DNA of 64,000 bases. Source: Paenibacillus macerans (GTDB lineage Bacteria > Bacillota > Bacilli > Paenibacillales > Paenibacillaceae). A program made the translations under genes and the position numbers. Every line of letters begins with the position of its first letter. Position 1 is the stretch's first letter. Location: positions 62,001 through 126,000 of the forward strand of contig NZ_JAMBOE010000011.1 of the NCBI RefSeq assembly GCF_023715465.1, written 5' to 3'. Positions 1-8,034 of this stretch are shown in pieces. The notes under the pieces were generated by a model. That model was not told where the DNA came from, did not search any database, and worked only from the letters and a program-made list of their open reading frames with translations.

Positions 1-900
1 CGCGTTTTTGGGAGCTTCATAAAACAGGAACCCGGCATACTCCGTACGCGGCATTTCCTCCGGCAGCCCGAAATCCCCAAACTGCACGTAATCGTGCAGC
101 ACATTGGCATCCTTCGGCGCATCATGCGGCCAGCCCCGGGAATGGGCGCCTGCCCAAGCCCCTTTCAAATAATAAAGCGCCCTGATCTCCCATAGATGGT
201 CCAGCATTTCGGCGAGCTCGGCCTTTACTTCCGGCTCCTCGATCAGCGCCCAGGCGCAGGTGAAGGCCTGAACCCAATGCCAGAACCATGGCAGCCCCCC
301 GTATTCCGCCATGCCCTCCCGGCGGATCTTCTCCAGCGTCAGCATCAGGCAGCGCCTTCCGTCCGCAAACAGCGTGGCGTCGTCATAACACCGTCCGAAA
401 ATCAGCTTGGCCGCCGTATATTTCGCCTCATGATGGCCGTAATGTACGAGCGGTTTGCGATAAAATCCACTCCGGTAAACGTGCCGGAGCGCGGCGTCGA
501 AATGTTCCGCCAGCTCCTTGCTCATCTGCCCGCCATAGGTTTGGCGAAAAAACACCATAAGACTGCCCATCAGTTCAACCGGCAGAACATGCGGCGGCGC
601 CTGTTCGGGCACCGGATCAAGGCCCAGCGGCCAATGGCCGTACAGCGGACTGTCCGGGTTCGTATCCTGCAGCCGAAGGACGCGCAGCAGCACCGCTTCA
701 GCCAAACGTCTGCCCTCATCGCGGTCAAACGGCGGCTCCTCTTCCGCATCCACTGCGGCGGCAAACAAATAGGATGCGTAATAAAAGTTATCCCGAACGT
801 CCCCATGAAACCATAACCCGCTGTTCAGCAAAGGCCGATTCCATGCTCCGCGGGCCGCTTTTCCGGCGATTTCCTTCATTCTTTTTTGATAAGGATTCAT
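1..900 (-). CDS. Uncharacterised protein next to uronate catabolism genes, C-terminus outside window
   Basis: An uninterrupted frame of 300 codons runs from the ATG at 900 off the left edge, so the protein is incomplete. The start follows AAGGAG at good spacing. The sequence is soluble, with no signal peptide, and rich in Trp, Tyr and His; a late stretch contains GAHSRGWPHDAP and LHDYVQFGDFG. The aromatic-rich, helical look would suit an alpha/alpha-barrel carbohydrate enzyme, but I do not recognise a family signature. It is divergent from kduI across a 126 bp promoter region, so a role in pectin or uronate use is inferred from position only. Confidence 0.7.
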   Translation of the reverse strand, partial: MNPYQKRMKEIAGKAARGAWNRPLLNSGLWFHGDVRDNFYYASYLFAAAVDAEEEPPFDRDEGRRLAEAVLLRVLRLQDTNPDSPLYGHWPLGLDPVPEQAPPHVLPVELMGSLMVFFRQTYGGQMSKELAEHFDAALRHVYRSGFYRKPLVHYGHHEAKYTAAKLIFGRCYDDATLFADGRRCLMLTLEKIRREGMAEYGGLPWFWHWVQAFTCAWALIEEPEVKAELAEMLDHLWEIRALYYLKGAWAGAHSRGWPHDAPKDANVLHDYVQFGDFGLPEEMPRTEYAGFLFYEAPKNA

Positions 901-967
901 AACCGCTCCTTCCATCGCTTACGGATTCACGCAGATAATACTTGCCAAACGAACCCAAATAGGATTA

Positions 968-985
968 ATATGAACCTATATGAAC
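968..985. promoter_or_regulatory. Direct repeat in divergent promoter, candidate operator
   Basis: The octamer ATATGAAC occurs at 968-975 and again at 978-985, one helical turn apart, in the short AT-rich space between the partial gene ending at 900 and kduI. The position suits an operator for the DeoR-type regulator encoded at 1941-2693. DeoR proteins often bind short direct repeats; that this is the site is inference. Confidence 0.35.
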
Positions 986-1026
986 ATTATACACCCAAAT
1001 AAACGAAAAAAGGAGACGGTAGAAAA

Positions 1027-1860
1027 ATGGAACGTCGTTATGCCTCTCATCCGAATGAAGTGAAACAGTTTGATACGGCCCGGCTGCGCCAGGAGTTTTT
1101 GATTCCGCAGCTGTTTACGCCGGATAAGCTCGAACTCGTGCTCACGCATGAGGATCGCTTGATCGTCGGCGGCGCTGCGCCGGTAAATCGCGAGGTGAAG
1201 CTGGAAACCGACCTCAAAGAGCTGGGCGTGGCTTATTTCCTGGAGCGGCGCGAGCTCGGCGCCATTAACGTCGGCGGGCCGGGATCGATCGTGGTGGATG
1301 GCACCGAATACGAGCTGGACACCAAAGATTGCCTGTACGTGGGGAAAGGATCGCGGGAAGTTATTTTTAAAAGCAAGGACGCGGCGAAGCCGGCGAAGTT
1401 CTATTTGAACTCCGCTCCGGCCCACAAGGAGTTTCCTACCGCCAAAACGACTTTGGCCGAGGCGGAATCGGCGGCGCTCGGATCGATCGAAAATTCCAAC
1501 GAACGGACGATCCACCGCCTGATCCACGAAAACGGCCTGCAAAGCTCCCAGCTCGTTATGGGAATGACTCAGCTCAAGACGGGCAACATGTGGAACACGA
1601 TGCCGGCTCACGTCCATCCGCGGCGCATGGAAGCCTATATGTATTTCGATTTACCGGAGGACTCCATTGTGGTTCATATGATGGGCGCGCCCGATGAAAC
1701 CCGCCATATCGTGATGCGTAACGAACAGGCCGTCATTTCGCCGAGCTGGTCGATCCACAGCGGCGTCGGCACAAGCAATTATACATTTATCTGGGGCATG
1801 GCCGGCGACAACAAAGCATACGGGGACATGGACGCGGTGGCAATGAAAGATTTAAAATAA
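1027..1860 (+). CDS. kduI: 5-keto-4-deoxyuronate isomerase KduI
   Basis: Cytoplasmic isomerase converting 5-keto-4-deoxyuronate, the product of unsaturated uronate released from pectin, to 2,5-diketo-3-deoxygluconate (EC 5.3.1.17). The 277-residue length is normal for the family. The metal-binding set is visible: H195 and H197 in AHVHP, E202, and H244 in SIHSG, corresponding to the His-His-Glu-His zinc site of the E. coli enzyme. The start follows AAAGGAG by 11 bases. A DeoR regulator and kduD follow on the same strand, giving two consecutive steps of one pathway with their probable regulator between them. Confidence 0.95.
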   Translation: MERRYASHPNEVKQFDTARLRQEFLIPQLFTPDKLELVLTHEDRLIVGGAAPVNREVKLETDLKELGVAYFLERRELGAINVGGPGSIVVDGTEYELDTKDCLYVGKGSREVIFKSKDAAKPAKFYLNSAPAHKEFPTAKTTLAEAESAALGSIENSNERTIHRLIHENGLQSSQLVMGMTQLKTGNMWNTMPAHVHPRRMEAYMYFDLPEDSIVVHMMGAPDETRHIVMRNEQAVISPSWSIHSGVGTSNYTFIWGMAGDNKAYGDMDAVAMKDLK

Positions 1861-1861
1861 G

Positions 1862-1904
1862 AGAGGTTGTTCAAAAAGTCAACTTTTGATGAACTCTTAT
1901 TTTA
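1862..1904 (+). terminator. Hairpin between kduI and the DeoR gene
   Basis: Immediately after the kduI stop, TCAAAAAGT (1871-1879) pairs with ACTTTTGA (1882-1889) with one bulge, flanked by a partly paired outer arm and followed by CTTATTTTA. It may be a weak terminator or attenuator separating kduI from the regulator gene. The first 17 bases (1862-1878) recur exactly at 61480-61496. Confidence 0.4.
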
Positions 1905-1940
1905 GGTAGTAAAACCTTAACGGAAGAGTGAAGCTATACG

Positions 1941-2693
1941 ATGAGTCAGATACGGCGGTACGAGAAAATCATGGAGATTCTGCTAACGAACAAAGAGGTT
2001 ACGGTAGCGGAATTAAGCGAAACTTTGGGGGTTACCGGCAAGACGATCCGTGAAGATCTCGCCAAGCTGGAGGAGCAGGGCCTGCTGGTCCGTGTACACG
2101 GCGGGGCGGTGCTCGCGCAAGGGGACCAATTCGGGATTTTGCCGTCCCGGGAGCCTTTGGCCAAGCATGCGGAGGAGAAAGCCGAGATTGCCCGCAAAGC
2201 GCTGCTTCATATCGAAGCGGACGACATTATTGCGCTGGACGGAGGCAGCACGACGCTGGAAATCGCCCGCCGGCTCGACAACCGCCCGCTGACCGTCATT
2301 ACGAACGATGTATATATTATCGGCGAACTGGCCGTCAAAGACCAAATCCGGCTCGTCGTTCCCGGCGGCTACCGGGTTCGCAACATGCTGGCCGGCCCGG
2401 AGGCGGCGGCTTACGTTAAGCAGCTGAACATTCAAAAAGCGTTTATCTCGGCGACGGGGATCCATCCCGAACACGGGCTGTCGATTTATACCGGCGACCT
2501 GATCGGCCTCAAGCGCGCCATGATCGAAACGGCCCGCGAGACGATCGCCGTTATGAACCATCAAAAGTTCGGACAAACGGCGCTGCGCACATTCGCCTCG
2601 CTAAAGGAGCTGTCGCGGATCATCACCGACGGCGGACTTAGCGCCGACACGGCGCGCAGGTACGAACATACCGGCATCATCATCGAGTTTTGA
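1941..2693 (+). CDS. DeoR/GlpR-family transcriptional regulator
   Basis: A 250-residue repressor-type protein of standard DeoR length. Residues 1-57 form the winged helix-turn-helix (ELSETLGVTGKTIREDLAKLE, then VRVHGGAVL), and the rest is the sugar-phosphate-sensing DeoRC fold with DGGSTTLEIAR and TVITNDVYI. It lies between kduI and kduD on the same strand, so it most likely controls this uronate operon in response to an intermediate such as KDG or its phosphate. The effector is inferred. The Shine-Dalgarno is modest (GGAAGAG). Confidence 0.85.
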   Translation: MSQIRRYEKIMEILLTNKEVTVAELSETLGVTGKTIREDLAKLEEQGLLVRVHGGAVLAQGDQFGILPSREPLAKHAEEKAEIARKALLHIEADDIIALDGGSTTLEIARRLDNRPLTVITNDVYIIGELAVKDQIRLVVPGGYRVRNMLAGPEAAAYVKQLNIQKAFISATGIHPEHGLSIYTGDLIGLKRAMIETARETIAVMNHQKFGQTALRTFASLKELSRIITDGGLSADTARRYEHTGIIIEF

Positions 2694-2728
2694 AACGGAA
2701 AATTGAAATGATAAGGGGTGCATTATTC

Positions 2729-3481
2729 ATGAAATGGTTTGATTTAACGGGGAAAACAGCTTTAGTTACGGGCGCGGCCAGCGGTCTCGGCCAGGGCATC
2801 GCCGCAGGGCTGGCTGAAGCGGGCGCCGACGTCGTCAGCGCTTCGCTAAGCTCTAGTGCGGAAACGGTCGAACAAATCAAAGCGTTCGGCAGAAAAGGTG
2901 CGGAGATCATCGTTGATTTGAGCGATCACAGCAAGCTGCAGGAGACGTTTGACGAAGCGCTTAAGCTCACCGGACATATCGACATTCTCGTCAACAATGC
3001 CGGGATTATCCGCCGTGCGCCGGCCAAAGACCACAGCGAAAAAGACTGGTTCGACGTCATTAACATCAATCTGAATACAGTGTTCCTGCTGTCGCAAATC
3101 GCCGGCCGGCACATGATCGAAAGAGGCAGCGGCAAAATCATCAACATTTGCTCCATGCTCTCCTATCAAGGCGGGATCAACGTTCCCGGCTACACGGCCA
3201 GCAAACACGGGGTCGCCGGACTCACCAAAGCGTTCGCCAACGAATGGGCAGAGAGCGGCGTTCAGGTGAACGGGATCGCTCCCGGCTACATGGCTACGGA
3301 CAACACGGCGCCAATCCGCGCCGACGAGAACCGCAAGGCTTCGATTACGGACCGCATTCCCGCCGGCCGCTGGGGTACGCCGGACGACGTGAAAGGCCCG
3401 GCCGTGTTTCTGTCTTCCACCGCTTCGGATTATCTGAACGGGCACATTTTGTGCGTGGACGGCGGCTGGATGGCCAGATAA
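2729..3481 (+). CDS. kduD: 2-dehydro-3-deoxy-D-gluconate 5-dehydrogenase KduD (SDR)
   Basis: Classical short-chain dehydrogenase of 250 residues that reduces 2,5-diketo-3-deoxygluconate to KDG, the step after KduI. Visible are the NAD-binding TGAASGLGQG near the N-terminus, NNAG, and the catalytic Ser...Tyr-x3-Lys set in SYQGGINVPGYTASK. The frame is open back to a TTG at 2690 overlapping the regulator stop, but the ATG at 2729 is chosen because AAGGGG precedes it at 8-10 bases and SDR proteins of this type begin at WFDLTGK. Confidence 0.92.
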   Translation: MKWFDLTGKTALVTGAASGLGQGIAAGLAEAGADVVSASLSSSAETVEQIKAFGRKGAEIIVDLSDHSKLQETFDEALKLTGHIDILVNNAGIIRRAPAKDHSEKDWFDVININLNTVFLLSQIAGRHMIERGSGKIINICSMLSYQGGINVPGYTASKHGVAGLTKAFANEWAESGVQVNGIAPGYMATDNTAPIRADENRKASITDRIPAGRWGTPDDVKGPAVFLSSTASDYLNGHILCVDGGWMAR

Positions 3482-3501
3482 TTTTAAAGTGCAATCACCT
3501 G

Positions 3502-3540
3502 CAGGCAGCTCCGGATTTCTTCCACGGCGGCTGCCTGTTT
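3502..3540 (+). terminator. Rho-independent-like terminator after kduD
   Basis: CAGGCAGC (3502-3509) pairs with GCTGCCTG (3530-3537), extended by imperfect GC pairs, and is followed by TTT on the plus strand. It lies 20 bases after the kduD stop, between convergent genes. Confidence 0.55.
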
Positions 3541-3558
3541 CCATTCTCTCCGGTGGCG

Positions 3559-4506
3559 CTAATACAGTACTCTCCACAAGTAGAAGGTCGCATACGACTC
3601 CCACTTTTTCCAGCCTTCCGCCCAGGCCAAAAGCTCTTTTTTGCTCGGCTTCCGGTCCATTCCAAGCACATGCTTGACTGCGTTATGCAAACCGACATCG
3701 TCAACCGGGAACGCATCCGGGATCCGCAGGCAGCGCATCAACACGTAATTGGCCGTCCACGGCCCGATGCCGCGGATGCTGACGAGCTGTTTCTCCGCTT
3801 TGATGATCCCGCCCGCCGCCTGCAGCCCTTCCTTCGTCAATTCGCCCGCGGCGATCAGCCGGGCCGTACCCAGCAGGTATTCGGATTTTTTCCGGGTCAT
3901 GCGGACTTCTTCCAAATCCTGAACGGTCAAATTGGCGATATCCCGGGCGGAAGGAAATACAAGGTATCGTTCGCCCTCACAATCTACAGACCGCCCGAAA
4001 CGCTCCACGAGGCGGCGCTTTAACGTATAGGCAAACGCCAGGTTGATCTGCTGGCCGATAATCCCCCAGGCTAGAGCTTCAAACAAATCGGGAATTCCGA
4101 TATTGCGCAAACCATAAAATGAATTCACCGCTTCCCGGAGCAGTGCATCCCCTTTCGCCAACTCATAAAACGGCCGCAAATCCGTATCCAAATCGAACCA
4201 ATCCCTGACATAGCAGGCCACCGCTTCACGATCCTGTTTCCGGAAAGGAGCGGTGCCGCCCAGGAACCGGACCGTAAGGGCATCGCTCCCGTCCGCACTG
4301 ATCTCCACGACGGGAGTTTCGCCAGATTTAAGCGGAATAGCTTTGTACAGCCGCTGATCACTGATGCGCGACAGACACTCGTTGGACGACCGCGACAAGT
4401 ATTTCATGTTTTCGGCAAAACTGAATTCCTTGGGAACCGTCAGCCGCAGCAGGTCCCCCTGATCTTCCCAAACCGCGTCCGGCTCCCCTGAATATGTCTG
4501 GCTGAT
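3559..4506 (-). CDS. AlkA/YfjP-like DNA-3-methyladenine glycosylase, probable non-AUG start
   Basis: HhH-GPD base-excision glycosylase removing alkylated purines, like AlkA and B. subtilis YfjP. Visible are GQQINLAFAYTL, the helix-hairpin-helix SIRGIGPWTANYVLM, and the catalytic Asp in FPVDDVGLHNAV. The first ATG (4407) has no Shine-Dalgarno and would remove the N-terminal beta segment present in YfjP. The frame stays open upstream to a TAG, with no ATG, GTG or TTG; an ATC at 4504-4506 sits 8 bases after AAGGGGG and restores the YfjP-like start (LRLTVPKEFSF), giving 315 residues. The function is secure and the ATC start is a proposal. It stands next to adaA and ogt, forming an alkylation-repair cluster. 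Confidence 0.85.
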   Translation of the reverse strand: MSQTYSGEPDAVWEDQGDLLRLTVPKEFSFAENMKYLSRSSNECLSRISDQRLYKAIPLKSGETPVVEISADGSDALTVRFLGGTAPFRKQDREAVACYVRDWFDLDTDLRPFYELAKGDALLREAVNSFYGLRNIGIPDLFEALAWGIIGQQINLAFAYTLKRRLVERFGRSVDCEGERYLVFPSARDIANLTVQDLEEVRMTRKKSEYLLGTARLIAAGELTKEGLQAAGGIIKAEKQLVSIRGIGPWTANYVLMRCLRIPDAFPVDDVGLHNAVKHVLGMDRKPSKKELLAWAEGWKKWESYATFYLWRVLY

Positions 4507-4668
4507 AAAAGTAACCCCCTTACTTTGGCGTCCGCTTCTATGCGTACGCTTCTACACTTATAGTTTTAACACGATTCGCGATCCTATCATTTCGTTATCT
4601 TGCTTTTCTATTCGAAAAGCATAGCTTGGTTCGGAAGGCAGGGGTATACTGAGTCTGGAGGTGATCTT

Positions 4669-5235
4669 ATGACAAACGGGAAGCATCCCATCGTTAACGA
4701 GGAGCGGTGGCAGGCGATTATCCATAACGATGCCGCGTATGACGGACGGTTTTTTTATGCGGTGAGCAGCACGGGGATCTTTTGCCGGCCATCATGCAAA
4801 TCGAAACCGCCCAAGCGGGAAAACGTGCGCACATTCGCGGATGCCGAACAGGCCAAAGCCGCCGGATTTCGTCCGTGCAAGCGCTGCAAGCCGGATGGCC
4901 GGCCGTTGCCCGATGCGGAATGGGTGGACCAGATCGCCGATTACATTGATGCGCATTACCAGGAGAAGCTGACGCTGGAAACGCTGGCCGATATGTGCCA
5001 CGGCAGTCCCTTCCATTTGCAGCGTACTTTTAAACGCGTCAAACGGATGACCCCCGGAGAATACATCCAGCAGTGCAGAATCAATCAGGCGAAAATGGCG
5101 CTGATCCATTCACGTCGAACCGTCACGGACATCGCCTTGGATGTCGGCATCGGCAGCCCGGCTTATTTCATCACTTTGTTTAAAAAAACAACCGGACTCA
5201 CGCCTGCGGAATATAGAAGCTCGCAAAAGCGTTGA
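4669..5235 (+). CDS. adaA: AdaA-like methylphosphotriester-DNA methyltransferase/AraC-type activator
   Basis: A 188-residue sensor of DNA methylation. The N-terminal Ada zinc domain has the four cysteines (FCRPSCKSK and FRPCKRCKP); methyl transfer from backbone phosphotriesters to one of them activates DNA binding. The C-terminal half is an AraC-type double helix-turn-helix ending GLTPAEYR. The ATG at 4669 follows GGAGGTGA; an upstream ATG at 4600 lacks such a site. In B. subtilis AdaA activates the ada operon and partners AdaB. Here it is divergent from the glycosylase gene and 46 bp before ogt, so it probably switches on both. Confidence 0.92.
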   Translation: MTNGKHPIVNEERWQAIIHNDAAYDGRFFYAVSSTGIFCRPSCKSKPPKRENVRTFADAEQAKAAGFRPCKRCKPDGRPLPDAEWVDQIADYIDAHYQEKLTLETLADMCHGSPFHLQRTFKRVKRMTPGEYIQQCRINQAKMALIHSRRTVTDIALDVGIGSPAYFITLFKKTTGLTPAEYRSSQKR

Positions 5236-5281
5236 CCGGCGGAAACCATAGAGCTAAATATCACTTTTGGAGGTGCTTAAT

Positions 5282-5797
5282 ATGATGAAAACAACCCAAG
5301 CGCAAACCTTATTCTGGTCGCAGCTTACCGATCAAGATTGGAACTTATACATCTGTGCAACGGAGAAAGGGTTAGCGTATGTCGGCTCTCCTAATCGGCC
5401 TTTTGACGAATTGACCGTATGGGCTTCCCGCCGCTTCCCCGGCAGCCCGCTCGTTCGCGACGACCGGAAGCTGGTGCCCTATGCCGCCGAGCTTATCGAG
5501 TATTTTCAAGGCAAGCGCCATAGCTTTACCATTCCCAGCGACTTGCAGGGAACCCCGTTTCAGCTTACCGTCTGGCAAGCACTTTGCGACATTCCGTTTG
5601 GACAAACCTGCTCCTACTCGGATATCGCCGAATCTATCGGCAAGCCGTCCTCCGTACGGGCCGTCGGCGCAGCGATCGGATCCAACCCGCTGCTCGTAAC
5701 CGTGCCCTGCCACCGTGTCATCGGCAAAAACGGCGCGCTCACTGGCTACCGCGGCGGTCTGGAAATGAAAACCAGACTGCTTGCGTTAGAGAAGTAA
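5282..5797 (+). CDS. ogt: O6-methylguanine-DNA methyltransferase (AdaB/Ogt)
   Basis: Suicide repair protein taking the methyl group from O6-methylguanine onto its own cysteine. The active site PCHRVIG is present, preceded by the DNA-binding helix (SVRAVGAAIGSNPL). Its 171 residues match the family. ATG 5282 is chosen because GGAGGTG lies 6 bases upstream; an in-frame TTG at 5267 overlaps that site. It forms a two-gene unit with adaA and ends before a strong terminator at 5923-5967. Confidence 0.95.
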   Translation: MMKTTQAQTLFWSQLTDQDWNLYICATEKGLAYVGSPNRPFDELTVWASRRFPGSPLVRDDRKLVPYAAELIEYFQGKRHSFTIPSDLQGTPFQLTVWQALCDIPFGQTCSYSDIAESIGKPSSVRAVGAAIGSNPLLVTVPCHRVIGKNGALTGYRGGLEMKTRLLALEK

Positions 5798-5922
5798 GCA
5801 ATTTACAAATGCGTGATGGCGTAGTGAAGTACGAATTCAGCGATATTGACCAAGAGAGAAGAACCGGATATGCATGGTACGGCAACTGGCCTTCGAACCT
5901 GGTGAATTAATCGAATGATCAT

Positions 5923-5967
5923 AAGTAAAAGAGCTTATGCCATACGCTGGTATAAGCTCTTTTACTT
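5923..5967. terminator. Strong bidirectional terminator
   Basis: A perfect 16-base stem, AAGTAAAAGAGCTTAT (5923-5938) with its complement at 5952-5967, and a 13-base loop. A-rich and T-rich flanks allow termination on both strands. It separates ogt from the convergent gene remnants and the DUF6171 gene. Confidence 0.85.
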
Positions 5968-5987
5968 TAAAGTGACCGGATTCGCTG

Positions 5988-6050
5988 CTATTCCTTCACC
6001 GACCCCAGTGTAATCCCGGTAACAAAATACTTCTGCAAACCTTGCCGATC
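5988..6050 (-). pseudogene. Remnant: C-terminus of a carbohydrate ABC transporter permease
   Basis: On the minus strand about 20 codons ending at 5988 read LQKYFVTGITLGSVKE and a stop. This is the typical C-terminal end of MalG/AraQ-type sugar ABC permeases. No upstream part of the gene exists nearby, so this is the tail left by a deletion. It is one of several dead sugar-gene fragments in this half of the window. Confidence 0.6.
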
Positions 6051-6072
6051 CGCCAATTACGCCTGCTCGCTC

Positions 6073-6342
6073 TTACGCCGGCCACCTGCCGCCTCCCGGC
6101 ATGGGGCAAGCGCGTTCTTTCAGCTTGGCGACGACCGGAATGATGCATCCGCAAACCCGGCAGGTTGTGCTGTTCTCAAGTTTGGGGCAGACGCTGCAGG
6201 CCCGGAGGCGCTCCTCATAAATCTCGTCGGGCACGCAGTGCTCCGCAGCGAACATCGGCGCCGCCAAAATCCGTGCGATCTGCGTCTCGGTCACCTTGTA
6301 TTCCTCACGGCAGCCTTTGCATTCCGCTGTTTCTCCAGCCAT
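6073..6342 (-). CDS. Small zinc-ribbon-like protein (DUF6171 type)
   Basis: An 89-residue protein with seven or more cysteines arranged as probable metal-binding knuckles: ECKGC near the start, ACSVCP in the middle, then TCRVCGC and a late ACPMPG. It is cytoplasmic and resembles the DUF6171 family, whose function is unknown. It ends close to the permease remnant and starts 12 bp after the arabinofuranosidase gene on the same strand, so it may be co-transcribed with it. Confidence 0.75.
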   Translation of the reverse strand: MAGETAECKGCREEYKVTETQIARILAAPMFAAEHCVPDEIYEERLRACSVCPKLENSTTCRVCGCIIPVVAKLKERACPMPGGGRWPA

Positions 6343-6354
6343 CTTGCGCGCTCC

Positions 6355-7848
6355 TTAGCTTGCCGCCGTTAGTTCCAGCGTGGTGACCGACATCGGCGGC
6401 AGTGTGGCCGCGAGTCGGCCGCCCTGCAGGGCAAACCCGGAAAACGGCTGCGGCTTGACGTTGTCCGGCGCGGCGAACGTGTTGTGCGCGTCGATCTTGT
6501 CGCCGGCCAGCGTCGTCCCGGTGACGGACAGCTTTTGCCCCGCCAGCCCGCGAATATCCAGAGCGACTTCGGTTGACGCAAGGTGGCTTAGATTACACAA
6601 GCTGATGTGGATTTTGCCTTCACTGTCCCTGGAAGCCGTAGCCGACACCGCGGGGAGTTCCTCCCCATCGAAGTTGAAGCTTCCGGCATCCAGCGTCAGG
6701 TCCAGGAATTCGGCATCCTGATGCACCTTGTACATGTCGAAGACGTGGTACGTCGGCGTCAGGAGCATTTTTTCCCCTTCGGTCAGAATCACCGCCTGGA
6801 GTACGTTCACGGTTTGGGCAATGTTGGCCATACGTACGCGTTTATGATGTTTATGGAAGATGTTCAGCGTAAGCCCGGCCACCAGCGCATCGCGGATCGT
6901 GCTCTGCTGATACAAAAACCCGGGGTTCGTGCCCGGCTCCACGTCGTACCAGGTGCCCCATTCGTCCACGATCAGCCCGACCCGCCGCTCCGGATCGTAT
7001 TGATCCATAATGACGCTGTGGCGGGTGATCAACTCGTCCATGTGCAGCGCTTTCCGCAGCGTCGTGAACCATTCGCGCTCCGTAAACCCCGTGGCCGGAC
7101 CTTTACTCTGCCATTCTCCAGGGACCGTGTAGTAGTGCAGCGTAAGCGAATCCATGAACCGGGCCGCTTCCCGCATCAGGACCTCCGTCCAGTTGTAATC
7201 GTCCGAATTCGGTCCGCAGGCAATCCGGTGAATTTTGTTGTCGCCGTAGTTGCGCACGTACGTCTGATAACGCCGGTATACGTCGGCATAATATTCCGGA
7301 CGCATGTTTCCGCCGCAGCCCCAGTTTTCGTTGCCGACCCCGAAATAGGTCACTTTCCACGGCTCTTCCCGCCCATTCTGCGCGCGCTGCTGCGACACTG
7401 GGGATTCGCCGCCAAAGGTGAGGTATTCCACCCATTCCGACATCTCTTGAACGGTTCCGCTCCCTACATTACCGTTGATATAAGGCTCGCATTCCAACTG
7501 GCGGCACAACTCCATGAATTCATGGGTACCGAAATGGTTGTTTTCCACAACCCCGCCCCAGTGGGTGTTAACCATCCGTTTTCTGCCTGCGCGCGGGCCG
7601 ATCCCGTCCTTCCAATGGTATTCGTCGGCAAAACAGCCTCCCGGCCAGCGCAGCACCGGGATTTTAATTTTTTTAAGCGCTTCCACAACGTCGCTGCGTA
7701 TCCCGTTCGTATTTGGAATCGGCGAGTCCTCCCCGACCCAAATCCCTTCATAAATGCATCTGCCCAAATGCTCGGAAAAATGGCCGTAAATATTCCGGTT
7801 GATCGTTCCTTGCCCCAAATCGGCGTTAAGCACACCCTTCAGCGTCAT
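6355..7848 (-). CDS. abfA: Alpha-L-arabinofuranosidase, GH51
   Basis: A 497-residue intracellular enzyme releasing terminal arabinofuranose from arabino-oligosaccharides. The acid/base Glu lies in GNENWG (about residue 174) and the nucleophile in VDEWG (about 296), the positions expected for GH51 AbfA. There is no signal peptide, so it acts on imported oligosaccharides. ATG 7848 is chosen with AAGGAG 11 bases upstream; the frame extends further only into AT-rich promoter sequence. It is divergent from an ArsR-type regulator, with mirrored AT-rich boxes between them. Confidence 0.93.
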   Translation of the reverse strand: MTLKGVLNADLGQGTINRNIYGHFSEHLGRCIYEGIWVGEDSPIPNTNGIRSDVVEALKKIKIPVLRWPGGCFADEYHWKDGIGPRAGRKRMVNTHWGGVVENNHFGTHEFMELCRQLECEPYINGNVGSGTVQEMSEWVEYLTFGGESPVSQQRAQNGREEPWKVTYFGVGNENWGCGGNMRPEYYADVYRRYQTYVRNYGDNKIHRIACGPNSDDYNWTEVLMREAARFMDSLTLHYYTVPGEWQSKGPATGFTEREWFTTLRKALHMDELITRHSVIMDQYDPERRVGLIVDEWGTWYDVEPGTNPGFLYQQSTIRDALVAGLTLNIFHKHHKRVRMANIAQTVNVLQAVILTEGEKMLLTPTYHVFDMYKVHQDAEFLDLTLDAGSFNFDGEELPAVSATASRDSEGKIHISLCNLSHLASTEVALDIRGLAGQKLSVTGTTLAGDKIDAHNTFAAPDNVKPQPFSGFALQGGRLAATLPPMSVTTLELTAAS

Positions 7849-7863
7849 CGGTCGTTTCACTCC

Positions 7864-8013
7864 TTGATTAATATTATTATTAATTAATTTATATATTACA
7901 AACTCATTATAGTCACACATTGCAACCAGCGTCAATCATATTCCGGGAAATCGCCCAATTCATTTTGAGTGTTGTAAACCATTCGACTTTTAAGTAATAT
8001 ATTTATTAATCAA
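7864..8013. promoter_or_regulatory. Mirrored operator-like boxes between abfA and its regulator
   Basis: Near abfA the sequence has TTGATTAATA (7864-7873) and ATATATTAC (7891-7899). Near the regulator gene the same elements appear in inverse orientation, GTAATATAT (7994-8002) and TATTAATCAA (8004-8013). Paired inverted elements at both gene starts are what an autoregulating repressor would need. Binding by the adjacent ArsR-type protein is inferred. Confidence 0.5.
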
Positions 8014-8034
8014 ATGAATAAAGGCGGAAGCACA

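Noticed and set aside
5812-5910. 33-codon ORF after ogt
   Set aside because: No ribosome site and no recognisable sequence; it lies before a terminator and is probably chance or decayed DNA.
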